A DNA stretch of 64,000 nt, taken from Exiguobacterium sp. BMC-KP. GTDB lineage: Bacteria > Bacillota > Bacilli > Exiguobacteriales > Exiguobacteriaceae. A program made the position numbers and the translations under genes. Location: NCBI RefSeq assembly GCF_001275385.1, contig NZ_LGIW01000014.1, forward strand, positions 186,001 to 250,000, written 5' to 3'. Below the pieces are notes generated by a model, which made no database searches, had not been told where the DNA came from, and saw only the letters and a program-made list of their open reading frames with translations. This document shows, piece after piece, positions 7,893 to 16,974 of the stretch; position 1 is the stretch's first letter, and each line of letters opens with the position of its first letter.

Positions 7893-8232
7893 ATGGCAAC
7901 AACTCGATGTGAAGAGCCAGTGCTCCGTACTGTTGCTCGGCTTCGGGCGAATAGATTGTATAAGTAGATGTTACGAGTTCGTCGATCGACCAACCGACGC
8001 AGTCGATAGCTTCCTGTGATACGTGTTCATACAGTGCTTGAAAATCTTGAAATGTCTCTCGTTTTGTCACCTGGACGAGTAGCGCCTCGCTCGTTTCCGT
8101 ATGGGTGAACTGGATCTGATCACCGACTTGTACTTGTTGACGTTTCGGATCATTGAGTCGAATTTCGACTGTTTTCAGCCCCTGTTTAATCGAACGAAAC
8201 GGTACTTCGTATAACCCCATCTCATGTCTCAT
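7891..8232 (-). CDS. ASCH-domain protein
   Basis: This 113-aa protein is one ASCH domain, a PUA-like beta-barrel thought to bind RNA or nucleotides. The marks are the N-terminal PFRSIKQGLKTVEIRLND with the conserved Gly-x-Lys-x-x-Glu-x-Arg, and the following VGDQIQFTH. An internal ATG (MGLYEVPF, 8220) could also be the start. It stands alone, convergent with the CDF gene. Family functions remain largely unproven, so none is assigned. Confidence 0.8.
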   Translation of the reverse strand: MRHEMGLYEVPFRSIKQGLKTVEIRLNDPKRQQVQVGDQIQFTHTETSEALLVQVTKRETFQDFQALYEHVSQEAIDCVGWSIDELVTSTYTIYSPEAEQQYGALALHIELLP

Positions 8233-8295
8233 CTGTCTTCACTCCTTCTCTACAAAAGCATAGCAAAACTATGTGATTTTTCACATTGCCTTTTC

Positions 8296-8359
8296 GTTGA
8301 CAACTAGAAATAATCGGCGTATTTTAATTCATATAAGTAATTGTTCCTTTTGGAACGAT
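8296..8359 (+). promoter_or_regulatory. Promoter and MarR-type operator of the marR-ABC operon
   Basis: TTGACA (8296-8301), 17 bases, TATTTT (8319-8324) form a SigA promoter. About 14 bases beyond the -10 is an inverted repeat ATTGTTCC-TTTT-GGAACGAT (8339-8358), one mismatch per arm. Its place at the start of the transcript suggests that the following MarR protein represses itself and the exporter. Confidence 0.55.
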
Positions 8360-8387
8360 TTGAAATGGAACAAGGAGGGAAAGCAGG

Positions 8388-8873
8388 ATGGAGCAAACGG
8401 AAACAGTTCGTTCAACGGCGATGATGCAGTCGTTTTGGAACGTGCAACGGCATCTCGTCCGAGCAGCACACCAGACAGCACAGGAAAACGGACTCAGTTT
8501 ACCGCAATTTCATAGCTTGATGACGATTGCGCCACGTGGACCAATCTCGCAAAAAGCACTCGCGACACATACGCATTTACCAAAGAGCACACTGAGTCAG
8601 TCGATCGAAGGTTTAGTGCAGTCCGGTTGGGTCATTCGAGAGACGAATCCTGAAAATCGACGAGAAGTCGTCCTATCGCTCAGTGATCAGGGACAACAAT
8701 TCGTGACGGAGATTCAAGAACAAGAGAAGGGGATGCAACGTCAACTCGAACAGGTCCTTGAGACGATTGATCAAAAGGTGTTCGACCAGATGCTTGCGAC
8801 GCATGCTCAGATTGCGGAAGGCATCGGACGTATCTTACAGCCAGAAATGAAAGGAGGATGCTCGGATGATTAA
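8388..8873 (+). CDS. MarR-family transcriptional regulator
   Basis: The 161-aa winged-helix protein has the usual MarR order: helices 1-2, then recognition region ALATHTHLPKSTLSQSIEGLV (about residues 64-84), then the wing with VIRETNPENRREVVLSLSDQG. It starts at 8388 after AAGGAGGG and overlaps the next ABC gene by 8 bases, so the three genes form one operon. It likely represses the operon through the inverted repeat at 8339-8358 and lets go on binding a toxic ligand. Ligand unknown. Confidence 0.88.
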   Translation: MEQTETVRSTAMMQSFWNVQRHLVRAAHQTAQENGLSLPQFHSLMTIAPRGPISQKALATHTHLPKSTLSQSIEGLVQSGWVIRETNPENRREVVLSLSDQGQQFVTEIQEQEKGMQRQLEQVLETIDQKVFDQMLATHAQIAEGIGRILQPEMKGGCSDD

Positions 8874-10590
8874 GTTACTCAAACGGTTGACGGCTTATAA
8901 ATGGGCAGTTCTTGCTGTGCTCATCTTGGTTTTCGCACAATCGATGTCTGATCTCTATTTGCCGACACTGATGGCAGACATCATTGACAAAGGGGTCGTC
9001 ACTGGCGATACCGCCTACATTTGGAAGATTGGTGCTGTCATGCTCGGGATTACCGGTATCGGGGCGTTAGCCGCAGTTGCCGCTAGTTATTATTCGTCGA
9101 AGGCATCGATGGGACTCGGGCGGGATATTCGCCGCCAAGTATTCAATCATGTCGAACGGTTTTCCCTGCAAGAGTTTGACCAAGTCGGGACGGCGTCACT
9201 GATTACGCGGACGACGAACGATATCACGCAAGTCCAACAAGTCGTCATCATGATGTTACGGATGGTCGTCAGTGCCCCGATCATGTTCATCGGTGGATTG
9301 ATTATGGCTGTTTCAAAAGACGCCAAACTATCGCTCGTCATCGTCGCAGCGATGCCGGTCCTTGTGCTTTCGATCCTGTTGATTCTGTGGAAAGGGGTTC
9401 CATTGTTCGGGAAGGTCCAAAAACGACTTGATCGCTTGAACCTCGTCCTGCGGGAAAACCTGACCGGAATTCGTGTCATCCGTGCCTTTAACCGAGAACG
9501 CGATGAACAAGTACGATTGACGAAAGCGAACGCGGATTTGACAGAAGTCTCGATCAAGGTCAATAAGATCATGGCGTTCTTGATGCCAGTGATGATGCTC
9601 GTCATGAACTTGACCGTTGTCGGTGTCATTTGGTTCGGGGGCATCCGGATCGATAATGGTGGCATGCAAATCGGGGACTTGATGGCGTTCATTCAGTACG
9701 TCATGCAAATTATGTTCGCTCTCGTCATGGCATCGGTCATGTTCGTCATGATTCCGCGGGCAGCCGTCTCGGCGAAACGGATCAATGAAGTCCTCGAGAT
9801 GACTCCGACGATGACAGATGAGGGTACACAAACCGCTGACCGTGAAAAAGGAACGCTCGTCTTTGATCGCGTCACATTCCGTTACCCAGGTGCTGAGACA
9901 CCTGTCTTATCCGATATCAGTTTTGCGGCACGACCAGGTGAAGTTACGGCTGTGATCGGCGGAACCGGTTCTGGTAAATCAACACTCGTCAATTTGATTC
10001 CTCGTTTTTATGACGTGACGGAAGGGAGTATCCGCGTCAACGGTGTCGATAGCCAGGATGTCCCGCAAGAGGAACTGCGGTCGAAAATCGGCTTCGTTCC
10101 CCAAAAGGCGTTATTGTTCACGGGCACGATCGCGGAAAACATTCGTTTCGGGAAAGAGGACGCGACAGACGAAGAGGTCGCGCATGCTGCGCAAATTGCA
10201 CAAGCGACCGATTTCATCGAACGGATGCCGGACGGCTACGACGCACGGATCGAACAAGGTGGATCAAACGTCTCTGGTGGGCAAAAACAACGGTTGTCGA
10301 TTGCTCGGGCACTTGTTCGTCGACCGGACTTGTATGTCTTTGATGACAGTTTTTCAGCGCTCGACTTTAAAACTGATGCGGCACTTCGAAAAGCCTTACG
10401 GGAAGAAACACGTGAAGCAACGGTCTTGATCGTCGCTCAGCGTGTCAGCACCGTTATTGACGCCGATCAAATCATCGTCCTTGATGAAGGGAAAGTCGCC
10501 GGAATCGGAACGCATGATGAATTGTTTGCTGACAATGCCGTTTATCAGGAAATCGTTAAGTCACAACTATCAGAGGAGGAAATCGCATGA
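8866..10590 (+). CDS. ABC exporter half-transporter, degenerate-site subunit
   Basis: The 574-aa protein has a six-span membrane domain (about 1-320), then a nucleotide-binding domain. The Walker A motif is GGTGSGKST (K371), the signature is VSGGQ, and Walker B is LYVFDDSFSALD. The residue after Walker B Asp493 is Asp494 where the catalytic Glu should be. With a canonical partner encoded next, this is the pattern of heterodimeric multidrug exporters such as BmrC/BmrD and TM287/TM288, in which one ATP site is inactive. It overlaps the next gene by 4 bases. Export of drugs or peptides is likely; the substrate is unknown. Confidence 0.92.
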   Translation: MIKLLKRLTAYKWAVLAVLILVFAQSMSDLYLPTLMADIIDKGVVTGDTAYIWKIGAVMLGITGIGALAAVAASYYSSKASMGLGRDIRRQVFNHVERFSLQEFDQVGTASLITRTTNDITQVQQVVIMMLRMVVSAPIMFIGGLIMAVSKDAKLSLVIVAAMPVLVLSILLILWKGVPLFGKVQKRLDRLNLVLRENLTGIRVIRAFNRERDEQVRLTKANADLTEVSIKVNKIMAFLMPVMMLVMNLTVVGVIWFGGIRIDNGGMQIGDLMAFIQYVMQIMFALVMASVMFVMIPRAAVSAKRINEVLEMTPTMTDEGTQTADREKGTLVFDRVTFRYPGAETPVLSDISFAARPGEVTAVIGGTGSGKSTLVNLIPRFYDVTEGSIRVNGVDSQDVPQEELRSKIGFVPQKALLFTGTIAENIRFGKEDATDEEVAHAAQIAQATDFIERMPDGYDARIEQGGSNVSGGQKQRLSIARALVRRPDLYVFDDSFSALDFKTDAALRKALREETREATVLIVAQRVSTVIDADQIIVLDEGKVAGIGTHDELFADNAVYQEIVKSQLSEEEIA

Positions 10591-12443
10591 GTGAGAAAAA
10601 ACGACCTGCCGGCGGTCCTCCGCCTGGTGGTCCCGGTGGCGGAAATATGATGATGCTCGGAGAAAAACCAAAGGATTTCAAAGCAACGTTCCGTCGTCTG
10701 CTTCGGTATCTGCGTCCGCGTCGGACGGCACTCGTTGGTGTTTTCCTCGCAGCCATCCTCAGTACGGTCTTCATGATTGCCGGTCCGAAAATCATGGGAA
10801 CAGCGATCACGGAATTGTTTGAAGGGGCATATGCGAAGTTCCAAGGTGTGCCGGGAGCGGCGATCGACTTCACAAAAATCGGACAAATCCTGCTCTGGCT
10901 GGCTGGACTGTATATCATCAGTAGTCTGTTCAATTACTTGCAACAGTATTTGATGTCAGGTATCGCTCAAAAAACAGTCTACGATTTACGCGAAGACGTC
11001 AATCATAAACTCGAACGCCTGCCATTGAAATATTACGATGGTCGTCCGAACGGGGAGACACTCAGCCGTGTGACGAATGATATTGATACGATTGGGAGTA
11101 CGTTACAACAAAGTGTGACATCGTTCATCACCTCAATTGTGACAATCGTCGGAATTCTGATCATGATGTTGACGATTAGTCCGCTGTTAACGCTGATTTC
11201 GCTCGTCTCATTACCGGTTTCGATTTTTGCGATCCGTCCGATTTTGAAACGGTCCCAAAAATACTTTGCCGATCAACAACGGACACTTGGACAATTGAAC
11301 GGTCACGTCGAAGAGATGTATACCGGACACTCGGTCGTCAAGGCGTTCGGACATGAACGCAAAGCGGTCGAGCAGTTTGATGCCGTCAACGAAGAGTTGT
11401 ATGAAGCAGGACGTAAAGCACAGTTCATCTCCGGGATCATCATGCCAATGATGATGTTCATCGGGAATATCAGTTACGTCTTGATCAGTATCGTCGGCGG
11501 GATTCTCGTCACGCAACGGGCGATCTCGATCGGGGATATTCAAGCGTTCATCACCTATACACGCCAGTTCACGCAACCGATCACACAGACGGCGAACATC
11601 GCGAACATCGTCCAATCGACGGTCGCAGCAGCGGAACGTGTCTTCGAATTACTGGACGAAGAAGAAGAAATCAAGGAAGTAACGACACATCGTCTTACGC
11701 AGGCTGAAGGGGCGGTCGCGTTCGAACACGTTGATTTTGGTTACGGAACCGATCTCTTGATCGAGGACATGAACATCGATGTCGCACCGGGACAAACCGT
11801 CGCGATCGTTGGACCGACGGGTGCCGGTAAGACGACAATGATCAATCTATTGATGCGCTTTTATGAGTTGAACGGGGGGACGATTCGGATTGACGGCATC
11901 GATACCCGCGAGATGTCACGCGAAGACTTACGGACGACGTTCGGGATGGTCTTACAAGATACGTGGCTCTTCAACGGTACGATCCGGGATAATCTTGCTT
12001 ACGGTAAGAGTGGAGCGACCGAGGAGGAAATCATCGCCGCAGCCAAAACGGCGCACGCTGATCACTTCATCCGGACGTTGCCGGACGGGTACGATACGGT
12101 CTTGAATGAGGAAGCCTCGAACATCTCGCAAGGTCAGAAACAGTTGTTGACGATCGCTCGGGCAGTTCTTGCCGATCCTCCGATCATGATTCTCGATGAA
12201 GCGACCTCTAGTGTGGATACACGGACAGAAGTCTTCATCCAGCAAGCGATGCGTCGCTTGATGGAAGGGCGGACGAGCTTCGTCATTGCCCATCGTCTCT
12301 CGACGATCAAGGATGCCGATTTGATTCTTGTCATGAATCAAGGAAGTGTCATCGAACAGGGAACACACGAAGAATTGCTCGAGGCAGATGGTTTTTATGC
12401 GGATTTGTACAACAGTCAATTCTCTGAAAAGGAAGTCGTTTGA
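10587..12443 (+). CDS. ABC exporter half-transporter, catalytic-site subunit
   Basis: The 618-aa partner starts with a Gly/Pro-rich tail (AGGPPPGGPGGGN), common in this family, then six spans and a nucleotide-binding domain with Walker A GPTGAGKTT and Walker B MILDEATSSVD with an intact catalytic Glu538. Its signature reads ISQGQ instead of LSGGQ. The fit is complementary: the good Walker motifs here face the good VSGGQ of the first subunit, and the weak ISQGQ faces the Asp494 site. This supports one obligate heterodimer. A terminator follows at 12450. Confidence 0.92.
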   Translation: MSEKKRPAGGPPPGGPGGGNMMMLGEKPKDFKATFRRLLRYLRPRRTALVGVFLAAILSTVFMIAGPKIMGTAITELFEGAYAKFQGVPGAAIDFTKIGQILLWLAGLYIISSLFNYLQQYLMSGIAQKTVYDLREDVNHKLERLPLKYYDGRPNGETLSRVTNDIDTIGSTLQQSVTSFITSIVTIVGILIMMLTISPLLTLISLVSLPVSIFAIRPILKRSQKYFADQQRTLGQLNGHVEEMYTGHSVVKAFGHERKAVEQFDAVNEELYEAGRKAQFISGIIMPMMMFIGNISYVLISIVGGILVTQRAISIGDIQAFITYTRQFTQPITQTANIANIVQSTVAAAERVFELLDEEEEIKEVTTHRLTQAEGAVAFEHVDFGYGTDLLIEDMNIDVAPGQTVAIVGPTGAGKTTMINLLMRFYELNGGTIRIDGIDTREMSREDLRTTFGMVLQDTWLFNGTIRDNLAYGKSGATEEEIIAAAKTAHADHFIRTLPDGYDTVLNEEASNISQGQKQLLTIARAVLADPPIMILDEATSSVDTRTEVFIQQAMRRLMEGRTSFVIAHRLSTIKDADLILVMNQGSVIEQGTHEELLEADGFYADLYNSQFSEKEVV

Positions 12444-12449
12444 ATTAGT

Positions 12450-12482
12450 GCAGTGTCGTCTTTTAGACGATGCTGCTTTTTT
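12450..12482 (+). terminator. Terminator of the marR-ABC operon
   Basis: GCAGTGTCGTCT (12450-12461) pairs with AGACGATGCTGC (12465-12476), with two G-T pairs, and is followed by T. Confidence 0.8.
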
Positions 12483-12578
12483 ATGAAGTGAATGAGGCAA
12501 CAGTGTATCTTCACATATTGCAATCATCCAATTTCTTGTAGGAAAAACAAGAAACGCCACATTCTGGTACGGACAAGG

Positions 12579-12605
12579 GTTTAATAAATCCTTTAGCTGG
12601 GGAAA
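12579..12605 (+). promoter_or_regulatory. Sigma-B-like promoter of the CmpX-like gene
   Basis: GTTTAA (12579-12584) and GGGAAA (12600-12605) are spaced by 15 bases, close to the sigma-B pattern GTTTAA-N13-15-GGGWAW. The rest of the 215-base gap shows no gene. Sigma-B itself is not in the window. Confidence 0.4.
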
Positions 12606-12658
12606 TTAAAGAAGTGTCAGAAATATATAATTTTATTTAGGTGAAGGAGTGTGGCAGG

Positions 12659-14455
12659 ATGAATAACATTTGGAACGGAACGTCGTTGAACTTGAACGGC
12701 ATTCTCGGATCACTCGGCAACTTGCTTGGAGCGATCATCGTATTCTTGATTGGATGGCTCATTGCCAAGCTGATCGCAAACGGGATTCAAAAAGCGTTAG
12801 AGAAGTCTGGGGTCGTCAACAAGTTGTCACCTCAAAAAGAAGGGGCGCCACAAAAGAAGAAAAAGTGGACACCTGAAAAAATCATTGGAACCGTCGTCTT
12901 TTGGGTTCTCATGGTCTTCGTTCTTATCTTGGTCTTCAACATCCTTGATCTAAACATCATTGCTGGACCACTTGCGGATACGATGAGTACATTACTCGCA
13001 GCAATTCCGAACATCTTGAAAGCAGCACTCATCCTTCTCTTGGCATACGTCATCGCGGTCGTTCTTCGCATGATCATCGTCAAAGCGGGAACGAAGTTGA
13101 TGTCGAACGACAAAGTGCGTTCAAACAAGATGCTTCAAGGTCAGACAGACTTATCGTCTTACCCGAAAATCGCTGGAGAAATCGTCTTCTATCTCGTCTT
13201 GCTTTTGTTCCTACCGGGTGTCCTCGATGCCTTGAACGTTGAAAGTGTCTCTCAACCGTTCAGCCAATTGTTATCGTCATTCCTTGGATTCATTCCACGC
13301 TTGATTGCTGCGGCAGCCATCTTCTTCGTCGGCTTCCTCGTAGCGAAAATCGTCCGCGATATCGTGACGAATTTCCTTCATGCTGTTGGAACGGATAAAT
13401 TTGCAGCACGCTTCAACCTTGGATCAACAGATCAAAAAGATGCGAAATCACTTTCGTCGATTCTTGGAACAGTCGTCTTCATCTTGATTCTGATTCCAAT
13501 CACGATTTCAGCACTTGATCAATTGAATATTAAAGGAATCACAGGACCAGCGATCAACATGTTGAACGATGTCCTTGGTATGATTCCGAACATCATCGTC
13601 GGTGTCGTTCTGATTCTTGTTGGTCTTTATGTCGGACGCTTCATTAAGAAATTCGTTACGGATCTCTTATCACGTCTTGGCTTCAACAACCTAACACGTC
13701 ACTTGAAAATCGGTTCATGGGATGCAAACCAAGCATCTACATCACCAGCTTCAATCGTTGGTGCACTCGTTGAGATCGTCATCGTCGTTCTCTTCGTCGT
13801 CGAAGCTTTCAACTTGATTGGTCTTGACTTCATGGTCGACCTCGGTCGTGCCGTCCTTGCGTTCTTACCAAGCGTCCTAACAGCGATCATCATTCTCGCA
13901 ATCGGGATCATCGTCAGCAATCTCGTCAAACGTACGATGGACAGCCTGTTCGGTAACTCTGAACTGAAAGTCCTCTCAAGCGTTGCGAAGTATGCAATCC
14001 TTGCACTTGCTGTCTTCATGGCACTTGATCAACTTGGTGTTGCTGATACGATTGTCAACTCAGCCTTCATCTTGATCCTTGGGGCACTCGCTCTTGCTTT
14101 CGGTCTTGCGTTTGGTCTCGGTGGACGTGATAATGCATCGCGTTACCTCGATCGTCTTCAAAAGAAAGCAGAGAACACGGAAGTCGACACATCGAACCTT
14201 CCGAGTAAGTCAGCATCTACTTCTTCATCACCAAGCTTAAAAGATGCAGCAAAAGGTGCAGCTTCACAAGCGGCAGATGATGTGACACCAGATCGTGCAC
14301 CACGTTCAGCGCGCTCTTCTTCAACAGATGAGACGACGCATGGTACACCAAAAGGTGCATTGCCAGAAAACGATTTAGCACAACAAGATGATTACCCGAT
14401 CGATCCAGATGAGCATAAAGGTCCTAACCTTGATCATCCAAACGATCGTCCGTAA
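12659..14455 (+). CDS. CmpX-like membrane protein with repeated mechanosensitive-channel-type helices
   Basis: The 598-aa protein carries about a dozen hydrophobic segments. Four diverged repeats of a glycine-rich helix are visible (FLIGWLIAKLI, FFVGFLVAKIV, ILVGLYVGRFI, LAIGIIVSNLV), each followed by a basic patch. This is the conserved-helix repeat of CmpX-type proteins related to small-conductance mechanosensitive channels; the MscS beta-domain itself is not seen. Residues about 505-598 form a soluble Ser/Asp/Pro-rich tail of low complexity. The ATG at 12659 follows GAAGGAG (12642-12648); a GTG at 12641 is less likely. A role in osmotic or envelope stress is an inference, supported by the sigma-B-like promoter. 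Confidence 0.75.
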   Translation: MNNIWNGTSLNLNGILGSLGNLLGAIIVFLIGWLIAKLIANGIQKALEKSGVVNKLSPQKEGAPQKKKKWTPEKIIGTVVFWVLMVFVLILVFNILDLNIIAGPLADTMSTLLAAIPNILKAALILLLAYVIAVVLRMIIVKAGTKLMSNDKVRSNKMLQGQTDLSSYPKIAGEIVFYLVLLLFLPGVLDALNVESVSQPFSQLLSSFLGFIPRLIAAAAIFFVGFLVAKIVRDIVTNFLHAVGTDKFAARFNLGSTDQKDAKSLSSILGTVVFILILIPITISALDQLNIKGITGPAINMLNDVLGMIPNIIVGVVLILVGLYVGRFIKKFVTDLLSRLGFNNLTRHLKIGSWDANQASTSPASIVGALVEIVIVVLFVVEAFNLIGLDFMVDLGRAVLAFLPSVLTAIIILAIGIIVSNLVKRTMDSLFGNSELKVLSSVAKYAILALAVFMALDQLGVADTIVNSAFILILGALALAFGLAFGLGGRDNASRYLDRLQKKAENTEVDTSNLPSKSASTSSSPSLKDAAKGAASQAADDVTPDRAPRSARSSSTDETTHGTPKGALPENDLAQQDDYPIDPDEHKGPNLDHPNDRP

Positions 14456-14463
14456 TAACACGT

Positions 14464-14505
14464 ACACTCTTTCCTCTCTTTCTTTTAGGGGAAAGAGTGT
14501 TTTTT
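14464..14505 (+). terminator. Terminator after the CmpX-like gene
   Basis: ACACTCTTTCC (14464-14474) pairs with GGAAAGAGTGT (14490-14500), then T. Confidence 0.8.
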
Positions 14506-14583
14506 GCGTTGACGCATCAAAGCATTGTCGTATTGTCACAAAAGTGGTTTGACCACTTTGTGAAAAAATACAGAAAAAAAGAC

Positions 14584-14612
14584 TTATCGAACCTGACATC
14601 GTTTGTTATGAT
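14584..14612 (+). promoter_or_regulatory. Extended -10 promoter of the amino acid permease gene
   Basis: TGTTATGAT (14604-14612) is an extended -10 with a poor -35 (TTATCG, 14584-14589) 17 bases before it. A hairpin with GTGGT-TTG-ACCAC core (about 14536-14562) lies upstream of it and could be an operator. Confidence 0.4.
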
Positions 14613-14677
14613 AAGAAAGTCAATTACCTTAATGATTTGAATATTCAGAAAAAAGAGAAAAGTTCGGAGGATGAAAC

Positions 14678-16066
14678 ATGAGTTTGCTTCGCAAGAAAGA
14701 TGTCAGTGTGATGATGGACATGAAACAACATTCCAAACTGGCACGTCACTTATCAGGGTTTGACCTTATTTTACTTGGAATTGGTGCCATCATCGGTACC
14801 GGAATTTTCGTTCTGACAGGAACGGGCGCTCTTTATGCAGGACCTGCTTTACCGATCTCATTCATTATTTCCGCTATCGTCTGTGCGCTCGCAGCCCTTT
14901 GTTATGCTGAATTTTCATCGATGATTCCTGTCTCAGGTAGTGTATATACGTATACATACGCGACGATCGGGGAAGTCGTAGCCTGGATCATCGGGTGGTG
15001 TCTCATTTTGGAATACGGTCTCGCTTCGAGTGCCGTTGCAACTGGCTGGTCAGGTTACTTCCAGTCGCTCTTGGCTGGTTTTGGTTTAGAACTACCGACG
15101 GCTTTAACAGCTGCTCCAGGTGCTGTACCGGGAAGCGAGACGTTCTTCAACTTACCAGCATTCTTGATTCTAATGGTCATTACGCTCTTACTCTCACTCG
15201 GTATTAAAGAAACAAAGCGCGTCAACAATATCATGGTACTCGTCAAAGTGGCAGTCGTCGTGCTCTTTATCGTCGTCGGGATCTGGTACATTGAACCAGG
15301 TAACTACAAACCGTTCGCACCATTCGGTATGAGTGGTGTCTTACAAGCTTCAGCAATTGCGTTCTTCGCTTACCTTGGATTTGATGCTGTCACATCGGCA
15401 GCAGAAGAAGTTAAAAATCCAGGGCGCAACTTACCAATCGGGATCTTAGGATCACTGGCAATCGTTACTGTTCTCTACGTCGTCGTCTCTGCTATCATGG
15501 TCGGGATCGTTCCATTTAAGCAGTTTGAAGGTGTCGATAGCCCGGTATCCCTTGCGTTAAAAGTTGCAGGTCAAGACTGGGTTGCAGGGTTCGTCGATTT
15601 AGGAGCCATCGTTGGTATGACGACGGTCATCCTCGTCATGACATTTGGTCTCGTCCGTCTCTTGTTCGCGATGAGTCGTGATGGATTATTACCGAAGGTC
15701 TTCTCGGACGTCAATGAAAAGTCGCATACACCGGTCAAAGCGACATGGATTCTCGGAACGGCAGCTGGTTTGATCGCTGGATTCGTTCCACTCGGTACAC
15801 TCGCTGAATTGATCAACATCGGAACACTTGCAGCGTTCTCACTGATTTCGATCGCTGTCATCATCTTACGCCGGACGCGTCCGGACTTGAAGCGGGCGTT
15901 TAAAGTACCGTTCGTTCCAGTTTTACCGATTCTATCAGTCCTCGCTTGTATCATGCTGATGGTTAACTTACAGCCGTTCACATGGATCGCATTCTTCATC
16001 TGGACAGCAATTGGATTACTGTTGTACTTCGGATATGGACGCAAGCGTTCGAAACTCCATCAATGA
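14678..16066 (+). CDS. APC-family amino acid permease (YfnA/CAT-like)
   Basis: The 462-aa protein has 12 predicted spans and the N-terminal APC motif LLGIGAIIGTGIFVLTG (about 32-48), which lines the substrate site. Blocks such as YAEFSSMIPVSGSVYTYTY and AYLGFDAVTSAAEEVKNP match the cationic amino acid transporter branch that includes YfnA. It takes up amino acids with protons across the cell membrane. The start at 14678 follows GGAGGATG. It is a single-gene transcript with terminators on both sides. The amino acid specificity is not decided by the sequence. Confidence 0.9.
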   Translation: MSLLRKKDVSVMMDMKQHSKLARHLSGFDLILLGIGAIIGTGIFVLTGTGALYAGPALPISFIISAIVCALAALCYAEFSSMIPVSGSVYTYTYATIGEVVAWIIGWCLILEYGLASSAVATGWSGYFQSLLAGFGLELPTALTAAPGAVPGSETFFNLPAFLILMVITLLLSLGIKETKRVNNIMVLVKVAVVVLFIVVGIWYIEPGNYKPFAPFGMSGVLQASAIAFFAYLGFDAVTSAAEEVKNPGRNLPIGILGSLAIVTVLYVVVSAIMVGIVPFKQFEGVDSPVSLALKVAGQDWVAGFVDLGAIVGMTTVILVMTFGLVRLLFAMSRDGLLPKVFSDVNEKSHTPVKATWILGTAAGLIAGFVPLGTLAELINIGTLAAFSLISIAVIILRRTRPDLKRAFKVPFVPVLPILSVLACIMLMVNLQPFTWIAFFIWTAIGLLLYFGYGRKRSKLHQ

Positions 16067-16073
16067 ATCAACT

Positions 16074-16101
16074 AACACCCTTGGCGACAAGGGTGTTTTT
16101 G
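16074..16101 (+). terminator. Terminator after the permease gene
   Basis: AACACCCTTG (16074-16083) pairs with CAAGGGTGTT (16088-16097), then T. Confidence 0.8.
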
Positions 16102-16159
16102 TATGCAGGAAATCAAGAGTAAGAAAGCGAAACAGCTCAGTGGAAAAGGAGGTTTTTCA

Positions 16160-16939
16160 ATGATTCACATTCAACGCGCACCTGACGTAAAAATGGCGTA
16201 CCAAGCGATGCAGGATGGATTTCAAGACTATTTGATTCCGCTGCACTTATCGGAAGCAGAATTCCAAGAGCGCATCATCGAACGAGATGGGAATCAGTTA
16301 GAGCATTCATTCGTTGCCTATCATGGAGAAAAGCCAGTCGGTCTATGGCTGAACGGTTGGAAGGACATTGATGGTCGACGCGTCATGCGGTGTGGAGGAC
16401 TAGGGGTTTCTCCGCAGTATCGTCGTCTTGGGATTGCGAAAGCCTTATACCAAGCGCAACTGAGTCATGCAAAAGAAATCGGTATGAATGAGTTGATGCT
16501 TGAAGTCATTCAAGGGAATGATCTAGCGATACGGTTGTATGAATCACTTCACTATACGATTGTTGGAGAAATCGGTTATTTTCACCTAACGGATGAACGA
16601 CAAGAAGTGGTTCTGCCTACGATTAAAGAAGCAGAATTCTTAAAGCGATACGACATCCAAGGTGAGTACATTTGGCAACAGGATCCTCATGTCATGCAGC
16701 AAGTACAAACGGAGTATTATCAATTAGAAGAAAGTGTAGTGGCAGTAGCCGGGTCATCACTTTTGTCAGTTGTCGGTCCAGCAGACCAAAAAGCAAGACA
16801 CGCGACAGAAATCGTCCGTCGTTTACCAGGGACGACCTATCATTATCAATCGACAGATGTGAAGGTGTGGGAAGCATTACGTTCTGAAGGATGGACTCAG
16901 CGAGATTTGAAACAATACATCATGCGTCAGTCTCTATAA
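16160..16939 (+). CDS. GNAT-family N-acetyltransferase with C-terminal extension
   Basis: The 259-aa protein starts at 16160 behind AAAAGGAGG. The N-terminal 150 residues are a GNAT domain; the acetyl-CoA loop is VSPQYRRLGIAKALY (about residues 90-104, pattern R/Q-x-x-G-x-A), followed by LEVIQGNDLAIRLYESLHY. The last 100 residues are not typical of the core and may be a second, degenerate GNAT-like half. Substrate unknown. Convergent to the Nudix gene. Confidence 0.82.
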   Translation: MIHIQRAPDVKMAYQAMQDGFQDYLIPLHLSEAEFQERIIERDGNQLEHSFVAYHGEKPVGLWLNGWKDIDGRRVMRCGGLGVSPQYRRLGIAKALYQAQLSHAKEIGMNELMLEVIQGNDLAIRLYESLHYTIVGEIGYFHLTDERQEVVLPTIKEAEFLKRYDIQGEYIWQQDPHVMQQVQTEYYQLEESVVAVAGSSLLSVVGPADQKARHATEIVRRLPGTTYHYQSTDVKVWEALRSEGWTQRDLKQYIMRQSL

Positions 16940-16942
16940 ATA

Positions 16943-16974
16943 AAAGCGCTGCTATCGATTTAGCGGCGCTTTTT
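16943..16974. terminator. Shared terminator of the GNAT and Nudix genes
   Basis: AAAGCGCTGCT (16943-16953) pairs with AGCGGCGCTTT (16962-16972) with one G-T pair. It overlaps the 3' end of the minus-strand Nudix gene. Confidence 0.72.

Noticed and set aside
8273-8515. Short plus-strand frame running into the marR gene
   Set aside because: It covers the promoter and operator and overlaps marR in another frame with no ribosome site.
9147-9692. Long antisense reading frame inside the first ABC exporter gene
   Set aside because: It is a shadow of a well-supported gene, with no ribosome site and a composition rich in Arg, Thr and Ile typical of reversed membrane-protein code. Others at 11211-11615 and 11952-12560 are rejected for the same reason.
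14536-14562. Hairpin before the amino acid permease gene as a terminator
   Set aside because: The arms are uneven and neither strand has a T-run on the correct side; at best it is an operator.
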